In this document: positions 1-5,399 of the stretch, piece after piece
Layout of the letters: each line of letters starts with the position of its first letter
Numbering within the stretch: the stretch's first letter is position 1
Virus record (IMG/VR): IMGVR_UViG_3300044949_001034
Location: 1 to 25,019 of that record
DNA length: 25,019 nucleotides
Reading direction: 5' to 3' (one strand)
From: a virus
Notes under the pieces: model-generated
Told to the model about the DNA's origin: nothing
The model's input: the letters and a program-made list of their open reading frames with translations, nothing else
Databases searched by the model: none
Position numbers and translations under genes: made by a program

Positions 1-19
1 TGACTAATTGAGGAGAACC

Positions 20-244
20 GTGGATAAGCAAATAGAAAATAAATTTTTGCCTGTTTTGTGGAATTACGACCATGGTCGTGTAGTTGGTCGAGCAATACTT
101 CAGAATGGCAGTTTAACTATGGAAATCACCGATCCAGACGTTATTTCCGCCATTCAAGGAAATGGTTTTCTCCGAGGGTTTTCAATCAGCCCCACGGCAT
201 CCATAGTAGCCGGAGAGTCGACAAACAAGGAGAAAAATGAGTGA
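20..244 (+). CDS. Hypothetical 74-aa protein, weakly prohead-protease-like
   Basis: A GTG start at 20 is chosen because an AGGAG ribosome binding site lies 4 nt upstream; a TTG at 8 in the same frame lacks one. The gene ends in a short overlap with the next. I do not recognise a named family. The segment LPVLWNYDHG...VGRAILQNG followed by GFSISPTAS resembles in layout the beta-barrel part of the HK97-type protease encoded at 20099 (VPLVWQH...LGHAILQN). It is too short to be a full protease. It could be a stray barrel fragment or a convergent sequence. The gene itself is well supported by ribosome binding site and spacing; the similarity is weak. Confidence 0.7.
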   Translation: MDKQIENKFLPVLWNYDHGRVVGRAILQNGSLTMEITDPDVISAIQGNGFLRGFSISPTASIVAGESTNKEKNE

Positions 245-536
245 CCTGAGTAACGATAAAAACAAAGACCGAAAGAAGGAATTCTTTAGTCGACTAGACA
301 AGTTGATTCTCGAGTACCCGGAACTTACTACTCCGTATCACACACCAGACTGCGATCATGAGGACGCAGACCCCGACTTCGATCCCTCAGCTCCGAAAGT
401 GATCACGGGCGTTATTCTTCTTGTCACCACATGCGACTTGAACAACTACGAAGGTATGTTCCTGGAGAAGCCCTACGAGCAGTCTCATTTTCACACGCTC
501 GGTATGGTTCATGCCGCTTTAGAACGGATACTATAA
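237..536 (+). CDS. Hypothetical 99-aa acidic protein
   Basis: ATG at 237 overlaps the end of the upstream gene and follows AAGGAG, so the two are translationally coupled. The N-terminal third is charged and probably helical (SRLDKLILEYPEL). A run of Asp/Glu/His residues (CDHEDADPDFDPS) follows, and the C-terminal half, with VITGVILLVTTCDLNN, looks like a small folded domain. No family was recognised. It is the second gene of an apparent operon that continues at 545. Confidence 0.75.
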   Translation: MSDLSNDKNKDRKKEFFSRLDKLILEYPELTTPYHTPDCDHEDADPDFDPSAPKVITGVILLVTTCDLNNYEGMFLEKPYEQSHFHTLGMVHAALERIL

Positions 537-544
537 GGAGAACA

Positions 545-682
545 ATGGGTGTTGAAAAAGAGCGGGAAGCAGTAAAAAAGATTGGCTTATTTCCAAACCA
601 ATGGAAAGAAAAAGTCAACAACATGCCCGAAAATCAGGTTTTGGCTATTTACCTTAGACTGAAAAGTCAGGGTAAACTTTAG
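545..682 (+). CDS. Hypothetical 45-aa helical protein
   Basis: An ATG at 545 follows AAGGAG with 4 nt spacing, 8 nt after the upstream stop. The 45-residue product starts MGVEKEREAVKKIG and is highly charged (about a third Lys/Glu/Arg). It is predicted by eye to be mostly helical and has no membrane segment. The reading frame is open further upstream, but only this start carries a ribosome binding site. Function unknown. Confidence 0.65.
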   Translation: MGVEKEREAVKKIGLFPNQWKEKVNNMPENQVLAIYLRLKSQGKL

Positions 683-848
683 CCAAAAATCTTCCACATT
701 AATGTTTTGCCAGAGGTCATAGTGTGGAAGCAATGAAACTTCTGGAGCGTAATAGGTCAAAGTCGTGGCTCCCCCGGCCATTGATTTCCTGGAAATGTAC
801 GTGAGCTAGGGGATACACCTAAGCCCTAGCACCATCAAAGGAGAGACA
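683..848 (+). other. Structured intergenic leader with a possible 23-codon ORF
   Basis: This 166-nt gap contains two perfect hairpins. CTTCCACA at 691-698 pairs with TGTGGAAG at 723-730, and GCTAGGG at 805-811 pairs with CCCTAGC at 824-830. Between them lies a possible peptide of 23 codons at 733-804 (MKLLERNRSKSW...), rich in Arg/Trp/Pro, with no clear ribosome binding site. Neither hairpin has a T-tract, so they do not look like terminators. The second hairpin ends just before the ribosome binding site of the gene at 849. The stretch may be a leader or small RNA; no known riboswitch family was recognised. Confidence 0.35.
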
Positions 849-1073
849 ATGAAAGCAATAAAAATCACAGAAAAAAACATTGACTACCTGGTAACGAAAT
901 TCGCGGTGGACCCTCTAGACAAAGCGGATCGGTTCCCACTAGGGTACTACGTAGTCACGGACTTCGGTAACGATGAAACGTTTGAGGTTCTTACTGAAGC
1001 AAACTACTTGGCGTATCTTACGGTCACTGAGCCGGAGCTCAAAAACGGTTGGGTTGGAGTCAGGCTTACCTAA
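849..1073 (+). CDS. Hypothetical 74-aa protein, possible relative of two cassette genes
   Basis: ATG at 849 follows AAAGGAGAGACA. The product begins MKAIKITEKNIDYLVTKF and has alternating hydrophobic segments (GYYVVTDFG, WVGVRLT) typical of a small alpha/beta fold. Its opening and layout resemble the products at 6571 and 7133 (M-K/R-x-x-I-x-[IV]-x-x-x-T/N...), so it may be a third, more diverged member of that set. The similarity is by eye and weak. No known domain was recognised. Confidence 0.7.
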   Translation: MKAIKITEKNIDYLVTKFAVDPLDKADRFPLGYYVVTDFGNDETFEVLTEANYLAYLTVTEPELKNGWVGVRLT

Positions 1074-1087
1074 TGGAAGGAGGAAAC

Positions 1088-1228
1088 ATGGAACCGACAA
1101 ACTTTACAAACCCTTTACGGGATATTGTCTTTCGGACGGCTTATTACGCTGTTCTTGGTTTGCTCGTCGCACAGAGTGTTGACAGCTCACGTCGAACGGT
1201 TGACTGGGTTTTCAAGAAGTTGAAGTAA
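1088..1228 (+). CDS. Hypothetical 46-aa small membrane-associated protein
   Basis: ATG at 1088 follows the strong site GGAAGGAGGAAAC and lies 14 nt after the upstream stop. The product, MEPTNFTNPLRDIVF... ending in WVFKKLK, has one hydrophobic stretch (AYYAVLGLLVAQSV, about residues 18-31). A basic segment SSRR and a Lys-rich tail follow. This suggests a short membrane-anchored or amphipathic peptide with its C-terminus inside. The evidence is the ribosome binding site, tight packing and the membrane-protein pattern shared with the cassette genes. Function unknown. Confidence 0.6.
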   Translation: MEPTNFTNPLRDIVFRTAYYAVLGLLVAQSVDSSRRTVDWVFKKLK

Positions 1229-1233
1229 AGATC

Positions 1234-1290
1234 GTGGGTGCTACGTCGACGAGACCGTACAGTCTGGTAAAAAACAGTCAGACCACCCAC
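1234..1290 (+). ncRNA. Putative structured RNA, tRNA-like geometry
   Basis: GTGGGTG at 1234-1240 pairs perfectly with CACCCAC at 1284-1290. GTCTG at 1262-1266 pairs with CAGAC at 1279-1283, stacking directly on the outer stem. TACG at 1242-1245 can pair with CGTA at 1256-1259. The result is a 7-bp closing stem, a 4-bp arm and a 5-bp arm stacked on the closing stem. This resembles acceptor, D and T arms without an anticodon arm. It ends 4 nt before the real tRNA at 1295. It could be a degenerate tRNA, a processing element, or chance pairing. Confidence 0.3.
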
Positions 1291-1294
1291 ACAC

Positions 1295-1377
1295 GCCTGG
1301 CTGGCGAAATGGCAGACGCAGGGGACTTAAAATCCCTCGATCATATGATCATCCGGGTTCGAGTCCCGGGCTAGGCA
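1295..1377 (+). tRNA. tRNA-Leu (UAA anticodon)
   Basis: The sequence folds as a class II tRNA. GCCTGGC at 1295-1301 pairs with GCTAGGC at 1370-1376, with one G-U pair. A leucine-type D-arm follows (GGCGAAATGGCAGACGC), then the anticodon stem-loop GGGACTTAAAATCCC with loop CUUAAAA, giving anticodon UAA. There is a long variable arm around GATCATATGATC and a T-arm CCGGG/TTCGAGT/CCCGG. The 3' CCA is not encoded: the discriminator A1377 is followed by CTG. UUA-type leucine codons are rare in GC-rich actinobacteria, so a phage copy would help decode this AT-rich genome. Confidence 0.93.
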
Positions 1378-1403
1378 CTGGCACTAATCACAAGGAGAAA
1401 TAA

Positions 1404-1550
1404 ATGATTACCAAAATAGAAGTTTTGTTTGAGTCAAAAAACCGAATTGTTATTTTTTGGTTTGAAGATTTTAACTGGGAATGTCTTGAGTTCGACAACG
1501 AAAAAGCAGCAAAACTTAAGGTTGTCGAACTCGTGTTGAAAATGGGGTGA
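1404..1550 (+). CDS. Hypothetical 48-aa protein
   Basis: ATG at 1404 follows CAAGGAGAAATAA. The product begins MITKIEVLFESKNRIVIFWF. It reads as a short beta-hairpin followed by a helix (NEKAAKLKVVELVLKMG), without a signal peptide or a convincing membrane segment. It is the first gene after the tRNA and runs into the next gene 5 nt downstream. No family was recognised. Confidence 0.65.
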   Translation: MITKIEVLFESKNRIVIFWFEDFNWECLEFDNEKAAKLKVVELVLKMG

Positions 1551-1555
1551 AGATA

Positions 1556-1774
1556 ATGAGTCTTGAAACAAGAGGGCTAAGACCTCGTCCTGAACAAAGA
1601 GGCGAGTTAGCCAAATTTCTACATGTTGAGTTTTCTCGTATGTTGCGCACTGAAATCTCAATAGCAATGATTCACGGAAACAGTTGGTCCGGTTGGTTTG
1701 AAAATGGTAATCCTCACGGAAAACATCGCCCAGGACCGATTTTTAAACTTGAAGGAATTTCGTTATTGGAATGA
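1556..1774 (+). CDS. Hypothetical 72-aa protein
   Basis: ATG at 1556 is preferred over a GTG at 1547 because GGGGTGAAG lies at a workable distance only from the ATG; even so the ribosome binding site is weak, consistent with coupling to the gene ending at 1550. The product is basic (MSLETRGLRPRPEQRGELAK...) with a Gly/Trp/His/Pro-rich middle (GNSWSGWFENGNPHGKHRPG) suggesting an exposed loop. No known domain was recognised. Confidence 0.6.
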   Translation: MSLETRGLRPRPEQRGELAKFLHVEFSRMLRTEISIAMIHGNSWSGWFENGNPHGKHRPGPIFKLEGISLLE

Positions 1775-1775
1775 T

Positions 1776-1790
1776 TCGAGAAGTTCTCGA
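1776..1790. repeat. 15-bp perfect palindrome TCGAGAA-G-TTCTCGA
   Basis: TCGAGAA at 1776-1782 and TTCTCGA at 1784-1790 are exact inverted copies around a single G. It lies between two genes, 30 nt upstream of the start at 1820. A one-base loop cannot form an RNA hairpin without opening base pairs, so a dimeric protein operator is the more natural reading. No promoter is obvious next to it. Confidence 0.4.
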
Positions 1791-1819
1791 TTCAATGTGA
1801 CTAATCAAAAGGAGAAATA

Positions 1820-2089
1820 ATGACACCAGAAAAGAAAGAAAAGATCAAGAACTTTGTCATGAAGCACCAGACAAAGATTGTTTACGGTTTTTTCGCAGCT
1901 GTTGGAATTGGACTGTTGGCGAACAAATCTAAGGAAAATCGGTACCCTTATGGGTCCGCTGCAAAGCCTTTGGGCGAGTCGTATGACATGTTCTACGTGG
2001 TTATCGAAACCAAAAAAGTTCCGGAGTTCAAACCTCGCTTGATGGAACTCTGTTCCGAGTTCGAAATTCCGGAAAACGGTTTGAAATAG
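1820..2089 (+). CDS. Single-pass membrane protein with RYPYGS motif, 89 aa
   Basis: ATG at 1820 follows AAAAGGAGAAATA. The protein has a Lys-rich N-terminus (residues 1-19), one membrane helix (IVYGFFAAVGIGLLAN, about 20-35) and a soluble C-terminal domain (FYVVIETKKVPEFKPRLMEL...). Residues 41-46 are RYPYGS, the same six residues found at the N-terminus of the RNA polymerase-like protein encoded at 10784. This gene is followed directly by the first copy of the repeated promoter. Function unknown. Confidence 0.75.
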   Translation: MTPEKKEKIKNFVMKHQTKIVYGFFAAVGIGLLANKSKENRYPYGSAAKPLGESYDMFYVVIETKKVPEFKPRLMELCSEFEIPENGLK

Positions 2090-2092
2090 TTA

Positions 2093-2121
2093 CGCAAAAA
2101 ATACAACTCTTATAATGAGGA
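2093..2121 (+). promoter_or_regulatory. Promoter P1 of the repeated family
   Basis: CGC at 2093, ATACA at 2101-2105, 5 nt, TATAAT at 2111-2116, then GAGGAG. The ATACA-N5-TATAAT layout matches eight other sites in the window. There is no TTGACA-like hexamer 17 nt upstream of TATAAT. Confidence 0.75.
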
Positions 2122-2143
2122 GTTAACCAACCCAAGGAGGAAC

Positions 2144-2323
2144 ATGAACCAGTACAAAGCAGAACTCAAAGCTGCATGGATGGCCGCGATGCACCAGATT
2201 TACCCAACCCTGAGCCCCCAGAAGCTCGAGCTTGAGTATTACAAGACCGTCGGCAGGCTCAAGACCATCGGCTTTGCCGGCCTTGCACTGACCGTAGGTT
2301 ACTTCGCCGGAAAGCGTAAGTAA
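2144..2323 (+). CDS. Cassette 1: 59-aa small membrane protein
   Basis: ATG at 2144 follows CCAAGGAGGAAC. The product has a soluble N-terminal helical region (MNQYKAELKAAWMAAMHQIY). It ends in a hydrophobic segment, TIGFAGLALTVGYFAG, followed by KRK, as expected for a tail-anchored protein with the basic C-terminus inside. The gene sits alone between promoter P1 and terminator T1. Its codons are much richer in C/G at third positions (AAG, CTC, GAG, ACC) than those of flanking genes, a trait shared by all the cassettes and the capsid gene. Function unknown. Confidence 0.75.
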   Translation: MNQYKAELKAAWMAAMHQIYPTLSPQKLELEYYKTVGRLKTIGFAGLALTVGYFAGKRK

Positions 2324-2327
2324 CTCC

Positions 2328-2368
2328 AAAAAAGCCTCTAGCACCCTAAACAAGTGCTATGCTTTTTT
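2328..2368 (+). terminator. Terminator T1 of the repeated family
   Basis: AAAAAAGC ... TAGCAC, an 8-nt loop, GTGCTA ... GCTTTTTT. The stem has a small internal loop (CTC against T) and ends in six T residues. The A-tract on the left arm would allow some termination in both directions. Confidence 0.85.
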
Positions 2369-2386
2369 CTATTTTAAAGGAGAACA

Positions 2387-2617
2387 GTGACCGAGGAATA
2401 CACAACCGTTCAATCATCGCCATGTATGGTGTGTAATACGGTTAAGAAATACACAGTTACTGTTAAGCAGGCCGACGCCTGGCGAAAGGGTAAACGACCC
2501 TCGTTTGCATTTCCACAGTTAACTGCGATGGAAATAGAATCGCTTATTAGTAGTGTCTGCAGCGATAAGTGTTGGGATAGTCTTTTCAACAAAGATCAAA
2601 AGGACCAAGGAGAATAA
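2387..2617 (+). CDS. Zinc-binding small protein, 76 aa
   Basis: GTG at 2387 follows AAAGGAGAACA. CMVC at residues 13-16 and a C-terminal CSDKCWDSLF form two metal-binding pairs, separated by a region with WRKGKRPSFAFPQLTAMEIE. Similar small proteins (CxxC, then a Trp/Gly/Pro segment, then a Cys-Trp-Asp ending) are common in actinobacteriophages; their role is unknown. It begins an operon of small genes downstream of terminator T1 with no promoter of the repeated family. Its stop overlaps the next ATG as TAATG. Confidence 0.8.
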   Translation: MTEEYTTVQSSPCMVCNTVKKYTVTVKQADAWRKGKRPSFAFPQLTAMEIESLISSVCSDKCWDSLFNKDQKDQGE

Positions 2618-2775
2618 TGAATCAATTTAACCCAGATATGCTTGACTATGAGGTGTATAGTGCAACGAACACAATACGCGCAATAACAAATCAGGCACGT
2701 AAGAATTTGAACCTGCCAGAAAAGTCATATCCACTCGTCCTTCTTGGGGTTCCCGAAACCGGGGAGACATACTAA
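2617..2775 (+). CDS. Hypothetical 52-aa protein
   Basis: ATG at 2617 overlaps the upstream stop (TAATG) and follows CCAAGGAGAATA. The product begins MNQFNPDMLDYEVYSATNTI and ends SYPLVLLGVPETGETY. The N-terminal two thirds are probably helical. Its stop overlaps the following ATG in the same TAATG manner, so translation through these genes is coupled. No family was recognised. Confidence 0.65.
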   Translation: MNQFNPDMLDYEVYSATNTIRAITNQARKNLNLPEKSYPLVLLGVPETGETY

Positions 2776-2951
2776 TGCCTGCGTATGTCATTTTCTCAAC
2801 TGGTTTTGGCGGAGAAAACATAATACTAAAGCTTTCGCCAGGCAAAAAATACTACAACAAAATTGCCGTATGCAATAATTTTGTTGACGCTTCGGAAGTC
2901 TTAAGGGCTCTACTTGAATTCGAAAATAAGGAGGAAGATAGTGATCAGTGA
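2775..2951 (+). CDS. Hypothetical 58-aa protein
   Basis: ATG at 2775 overlaps the preceding stop. The product (MPAYVIFSTGFGGENIILKL... ending ENKEEDSDQ) looks like a compact beta-rich N-terminal half, then a helix (DASEVLRALLEFENKEE). It has no ribosome binding site of its own beyond coupling. Its 3' end carries the AAGGAGGAAG that serves the next gene, which starts inside it. Function unknown. Confidence 0.6.
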   Translation: MPAYVIFSTGFGGENIILKLSPGKKYYNKIAVCNNFVDASEVLRALLEFENKEEDSDQ

Positions 2952-3099
2952 GTTATGGTGCACTGACTGTAACGTCCGTAGTGGTCGTTTGGAGATGACA
3001 GGTCAAGTGTTGTGCTGGCTCTGCCGCTGGCGACGGAGTACGTGGCATTACGAAACGTTAACGCATATGGGGGCCCGTCGTGATCGTTCCAGCCGCTGA
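2941..3099 (+). CDS. Two-CxxC zinc-ribbon-like protein, 52 aa
   Basis: GTG at 2941 follows AAGGAGGAAGATA and overlaps the upstream gene by 11 nt. CTDC (residues 7-10) and CWLC (25-28) are spaced as in a zinc ribbon. The segment after them, CRWRRSTWHYE, recurs in the next gene as CRW...STCTWHYE, and the N-terminal ELWCTDC resembles that protein's C-terminal ELWCPAC. The two genes therefore share rearranged modules. Codon use is more GC-rich than in the surrounding operon, suggesting recent acquisition. Confidence 0.7.
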   Translation: MISELWCTDCNVRSGRLEMTGQVLCWLCRWRRSTWHYETLTHMGARRDRSSR

Positions 3100-3379
3100 C
3101 AAGTTGCGTCCTGCCCTGGTGCGCTATTGCCGCTGGAGTGAAGAGCATATGGGCTACTGTGGGAGTACCTGCACCTGGCATTACGAACTATTAGTGTATG
3201 AAGACGTACTCAATGCGGCCGATTTGCTTGACAGTATCGACGCACTGCACCAGCCGAAAGAGGGGTTTGACGAGTACCTCTGCACCGAACTGTGGTGCCC
3301 AGCGTGCGCTAATCCATGGCCCTGCCCAACCGCACTTCTGCTTCACCCTGAGGAGGGACGCCGTGGCAATCGGAAGTAG
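3080..3379 (+). CDS. Cys/Trp-rich protein, 99 aa, related to its neighbour
   Basis: GTG at 3080 lies inside the end of the previous gene, after a G-rich GGGGG site. The product contains CRW, CGSTCTWHYE, an acidic helical middle (EDVLNAADLLDSIDALHQ) and a C-terminal ELWCPACANPWPC probably binding metal. It shares two modules with the 52-aa protein upstream, and the 12-nt stretch TGGCATTACGAA is identical in both genes (3043-3054 and 3176-3187). Base composition is GC-rich compared with neighbours. It may act as a nucleic-acid- or protein-binding adaptor; function not known. Confidence 0.7.
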   Translation: MIVPAADKLRPALVRYCRWSEEHMGYCGSTCTWHYELLVYEDVLNAADLLDSIDALHQPKEGFDEYLCTELWCPACANPWPCPTALLLHPEEGRRGNRK

Positions 3380-3527
3380 TCCAGAAATAGGAAGTGTCTT
3401 CAGAGTGTTCGGTCAAATGACTCGAGAGGAAAAAGACAAATGGTTTAACTGGCTTCGTAACGCCCCATCAGTTGGAACTATCGTTGAACGCAATCAAATA
3501 ATCATTAAGGAGAACGATGAACACTAA
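3363..3527 (+). CDS. Hypothetical 54-aa protein
   Basis: GTG at 3363 follows GAGGAGGGACGCC and overlaps the upstream gene by 17 nt. The product (VAIGSSPEIGSVFRVFGQMT...) has a charged helical centre EEKDKWFNWLRNAPS. The frame is open further upstream, but only this start has a ribosome binding site. Codon use returns to the AT-rich style here. No family was recognised. Confidence 0.65.
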   Translation: MAIGSSPEIGSVFRVFGQMTREEKDKWFNWLRNAPSVGTIVERNQIIIKENDEH

Positions 3528-3825
3528 CCCATTCAAAGAATACAAGAGTCAAATTGTTGAACTCGAGCGTTCATACCTTTACGAGATAAAAAAACTTAAC
3601 GCACATATTGAAACTCAAAAAGAGCAGATCTTTGCTTGGACGCAATTAGCCCAAACTGCTGTGAATGATATTCGTAGCGCAAATGACCAACTCGAGAGTC
3701 TTAAAGCGGCTCTTGCGATGGCTTCTGGTATTATTTCTACTCTTCCCGAATACAAAGATAAGCATCCGGAAGAGATCATGAAAATGCTCATCGAATACGG
3801 ACATAATAGCACAAAAGAAGGATGA
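3517..3825 (+). CDS. Coiled-coil protein, 102 aa
   Basis: ATG at 3517 follows AAGGAGAACG. The protein is almost wholly helical with heptad-like spacing of hydrophobics (residues 8-70: IVELERSYLYEIKKLNAHIE ... LESLKAALAMA), so it probably forms a coiled coil. The C-terminus (HPEEIMKMLIEYG) is a further helix. It overlaps both neighbours, which places it within the translationally coupled operon 2387-4628. Function unknown. Confidence 0.75.
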   Translation: MNTNPFKEYKSQIVELERSYLYEIKKLNAHIETQKEQIFAWTQLAQTAVNDIRSANDQLESLKAALAMASGIISTLPEYKDKHPEEIMKMLIEYGHNSTKEG

Positions 3826-4034
3826 TGAGTAGCAAACCGATCCAAGGCACCTGCGATAATTGTATATTTTCATCCACATCTACAGCAACGGGACTACGTA
3901 TTTGTCGAAGACACGCGCCAAAGCCGGTAGAAATGACACCAAATTATGTTACCGCAGTTAATTATACACAAACTTCAACAAAGTGGCCGGTTGTTCATAA
4001 TTTTGATTGGTGTGGAGAATGGAGGGGCCTCTGA
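3822..4034 (+). CDS. Cysteine-rich zinc-binding small protein, 70 aa
   Basis: Two consecutive ATGs at 3822 and 3825 follow AAGAAGG; the first is used here. CDNC (residues 11-14), a later CRRHAPKP and a C-terminal FDWCGEWRG give four cysteines in the order CxxC...C...C. This resembles a widespread phage small-protein pattern in which a proline-rich centre and a terminal WCGE segment are conserved. It probably binds one zinc ion. Role unknown. Confidence 0.75.
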   Translation: MMSSKPIQGTCDNCIFSSTSTATGLRICRRHAPKPVEMTPNYVTAVNYTQTSTKWPVVHNFDWCGEWRGL

Positions 4035-4036
4035 TA

Positions 4037-4237
4037 ATGGAACCGAACAATTGCCGACCTTGCCCGTCGTGTAAGCGTGAGACAAGAGAGGTTTGCTTTC
4101 ACCCAAAACCACATCAGTTCACATGGTTTTTAACGGAGTCTATTCTGTTAGAAGAAATTACAGTTACTTGTCCGAATTGCTGTGGTCATAAAACACACAA
4201 CGTGAGGGATAATGCAGACGTTCATACCTTACGGTAG
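4037..4237 (+). CDS. Zinc-ribbon protein, 66 aa
   Basis: ATG at 4037 is chosen because GGAGGGG lies about 10 nt upstream; the frame is open earlier but without such a site. CPSC at residues 9-12 and CPNC at about 49-52 form a classic zinc ribbon around a beta-rich core (SILLEEITVT). It overlaps the following gene by 26 nt. It could bind nucleic acid or protein; no specific family was recognised. Confidence 0.75.
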   Translation: MEPNNCRPCPSCKRETREVCFHPKPHQFTWFLTESILLEEITVTCPNCCGHKTHNVRDNADVHTLR

Positions 4238-4628
4238 TGATTTCGAGATGAACGCATTTTGTCTCGATACGAAGAGGCTCGGTAAACAGCGTGTCGAAAC
4301 GTATCAGATTCTGAATGCGATGAATGGAACTGGTGGTTGGAGAAATCATCCAGCCACTAAGATGTGGGAGCCTTATCCTGAGGCTCTCATATGGTATGGT
4401 ATCGCAATATGTCAGGAGTGGATTGACCGTGGCTATAAAGACAGTATGCTGTCAAGATTCGCTGACATGTTTGGTGATCACCGACCAGAAATAATTTTAC
4501 CCCCGTGGATTGATAATGAAGATATTGTTGTCAGTCACAGGAGTAATCTAATCAGAAAATATCCGGAGCGTTATGGTTTACTATGGCCAGACATTCCAAA
4601 TAACATTCAATACGTTTGGCCTACATAA
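4212..4628 (+). CDS. Pyr_excise family (MSMEG_6728-like) protein, 138 aa
   Basis: The N-terminal motif MQTFIPYGSDFEMNAFCLD, then KRLGKQRVETYQIL, GGWRNHPATKMWE and YGIAICQEWIDRGYKD, match the conserved core of the family annotated as pyrimidine-dimer DNA glycosylase-like (Pfam Pyr_excise; MSMEG_6728-like in actinobacteria). The T4 endonuclease V relatives excise UV pyrimidine dimers. Whether this actinobacterial branch has that activity is not established. The length is typical. It ends the run of overlapping small genes that starts at 2387. Confidence 0.88.
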   Translation: MQTFIPYGSDFEMNAFCLDTKRLGKQRVETYQILNAMNGTGGWRNHPATKMWEPYPEALIWYGIAICQEWIDRGYKDSMLSRFADMFGDHRPEIILPPWIDNEDIVVSHRSNLIRKYPERYGLLWPDIPNNIQYVWPT

Positions 4629-4653
4629 CACCAACTAACAAAAAGGAAAAGAA

Positions 4654-4878
4654 ATGACAACAGCAAAGAAGCCTAGTCGGAAGAAGCTCGACCAGGAGAA
4701 AGTAGTTGTACCAGAGGCCCAGGAAGGCCCTTGGTTGTATAACATCCCCATCAAACACGCGGTGACGTTGAAGGAACCGACAGATACCGAAATTGGTCTT
4801 GGGTTGTTTTTCCTTGAGGACGGGAGTGTCCGATGGTCTACGGTAACCCGAACGCCGCCGGCCGAAGGAAACGAGTAA
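4654..4878 (+). CDS. Hypothetical 74-aa protein
   Basis: ATG at 4654 follows AAAAAGGAAAAGAA. The first 20 residues are strongly basic (MTTAKKPSRKKLDQEK). The rest (WLYNIPIKHAVTLKE, GLGLFFLEDGSVRW) has the alternating pattern of a small beta sheet. It lies 3 nt upstream of the transglycosylase gene and is probably co-transcribed with it. No domain was recognised. Confidence 0.7.
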   Translation: MTTAKKPSRKKLDQEKVVVPEAQEGPWLYNIPIKHAVTLKEPTDTEIGLGLFFLEDGSVRWSTVTRTPPAEGNE

Positions 4879-4881
4879 GAC

Positions 4882-5310
4882 ATGAAATACTTTACATCGC
4901 TAGTTTTATCCTTAACCTTATTCGTTACAACGTTGGGTTTTTCTACTCCAGCATCAGCCACCAAAGATCGTTGCATAGACTTTAAAGACGAGGCTCTTGC
5001 TGCGGGATGGTCGGAATCAGACTGGCCAATTCTCGACAAAATTATATGGCGAGAAAGTAGATGTAAACCAAACGTCAGAAACAAACGCGGACGAGACGAC
5101 TCATACGGTCTCATGCAGCTTAACATGAAAGCTCATAGAAAGTGGGTCCGACCGTTAGTTACTGACGAAAACGGCTTTGCTGACTTTGACCGTTTATACG
5201 ATCCCCTCACAAATCTCACAATTGCTCGTGTCCTGTACGAGAAAGCTGATGATATGTGGGGATGTGGATGGCGACCCTGGCATACAAGAAAAACTAAGTG
5301 GTGTAAGTAG
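4882..5310 (+). CDS. Secreted SLT-type lytic transglycosylase, 142 aa
   Basis: The protein starts with a Sec signal peptide (hydrophobic LVLSLTLFVTTLGF, cleavage expected after ASA at residue 26). A small SLT/goose-lysozyme-type domain follows. The catalytic glutamate is probably E58 in IIWRESRCKP, with the supporting motif SYGLMQLN at 74-81. Such enzymes cleave the MurNAc-GlcNAc bond of peptidoglycan. Four cysteines (near 31, 61, 133 and 141) could form disulfides outside the cell. It is separate from the endolysin at 14340 and lies in the small-gene block, so it may remodel the wall during infection rather than lyse the cell. Confidence 0.88.
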   Translation: MKYFTSLVLSLTLFVTTLGFSTPASATKDRCIDFKDEALAAGWSESDWPILDKIIWRESRCKPNVRNKRGRDDSYGLMQLNMKAHRKWVRPLVTDENGFADFDRLYDPLTNLTIARVLYEKADDMWGCGWRPWHTRKTKWCK

Positions 5311-5348
5311 ATCTAGTCACCTGGGCATGTGAATAAAAGGCCCCCCTT

Positions 5349-5378
5349 CGCAAGAAATACACACGGTATAATAGGAAT
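5349..5378 (+). promoter_or_regulatory. Promoter P2 of the repeated family
   Basis: CGC at 5349, ATACA at 5357-5361, 5 nt, TATAAT at 5367-5372, AGGAATC. No -35 consensus is visible. The 5311-5348 stretch before it has no terminator of the repeated family. Confidence 0.8.
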
Positions 5379-5399
5379 CAACCAACAACAGGAGGACCC

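Noticed and set aside
4635-5126. A 163-codon open frame on the minus strand
   Set aside because: It lies opposite a clear gene and the transglycosylase, has no ribosome binding site and has no recognisable domain; every supported gene is on the + strand.
5311-5348. Possible terminator after the transglycosylase gene
   Set aside because: Only a 4-5 bp stem (TCAC/GTGA) without a T-tract is present, unlike the clear terminators elsewhere.
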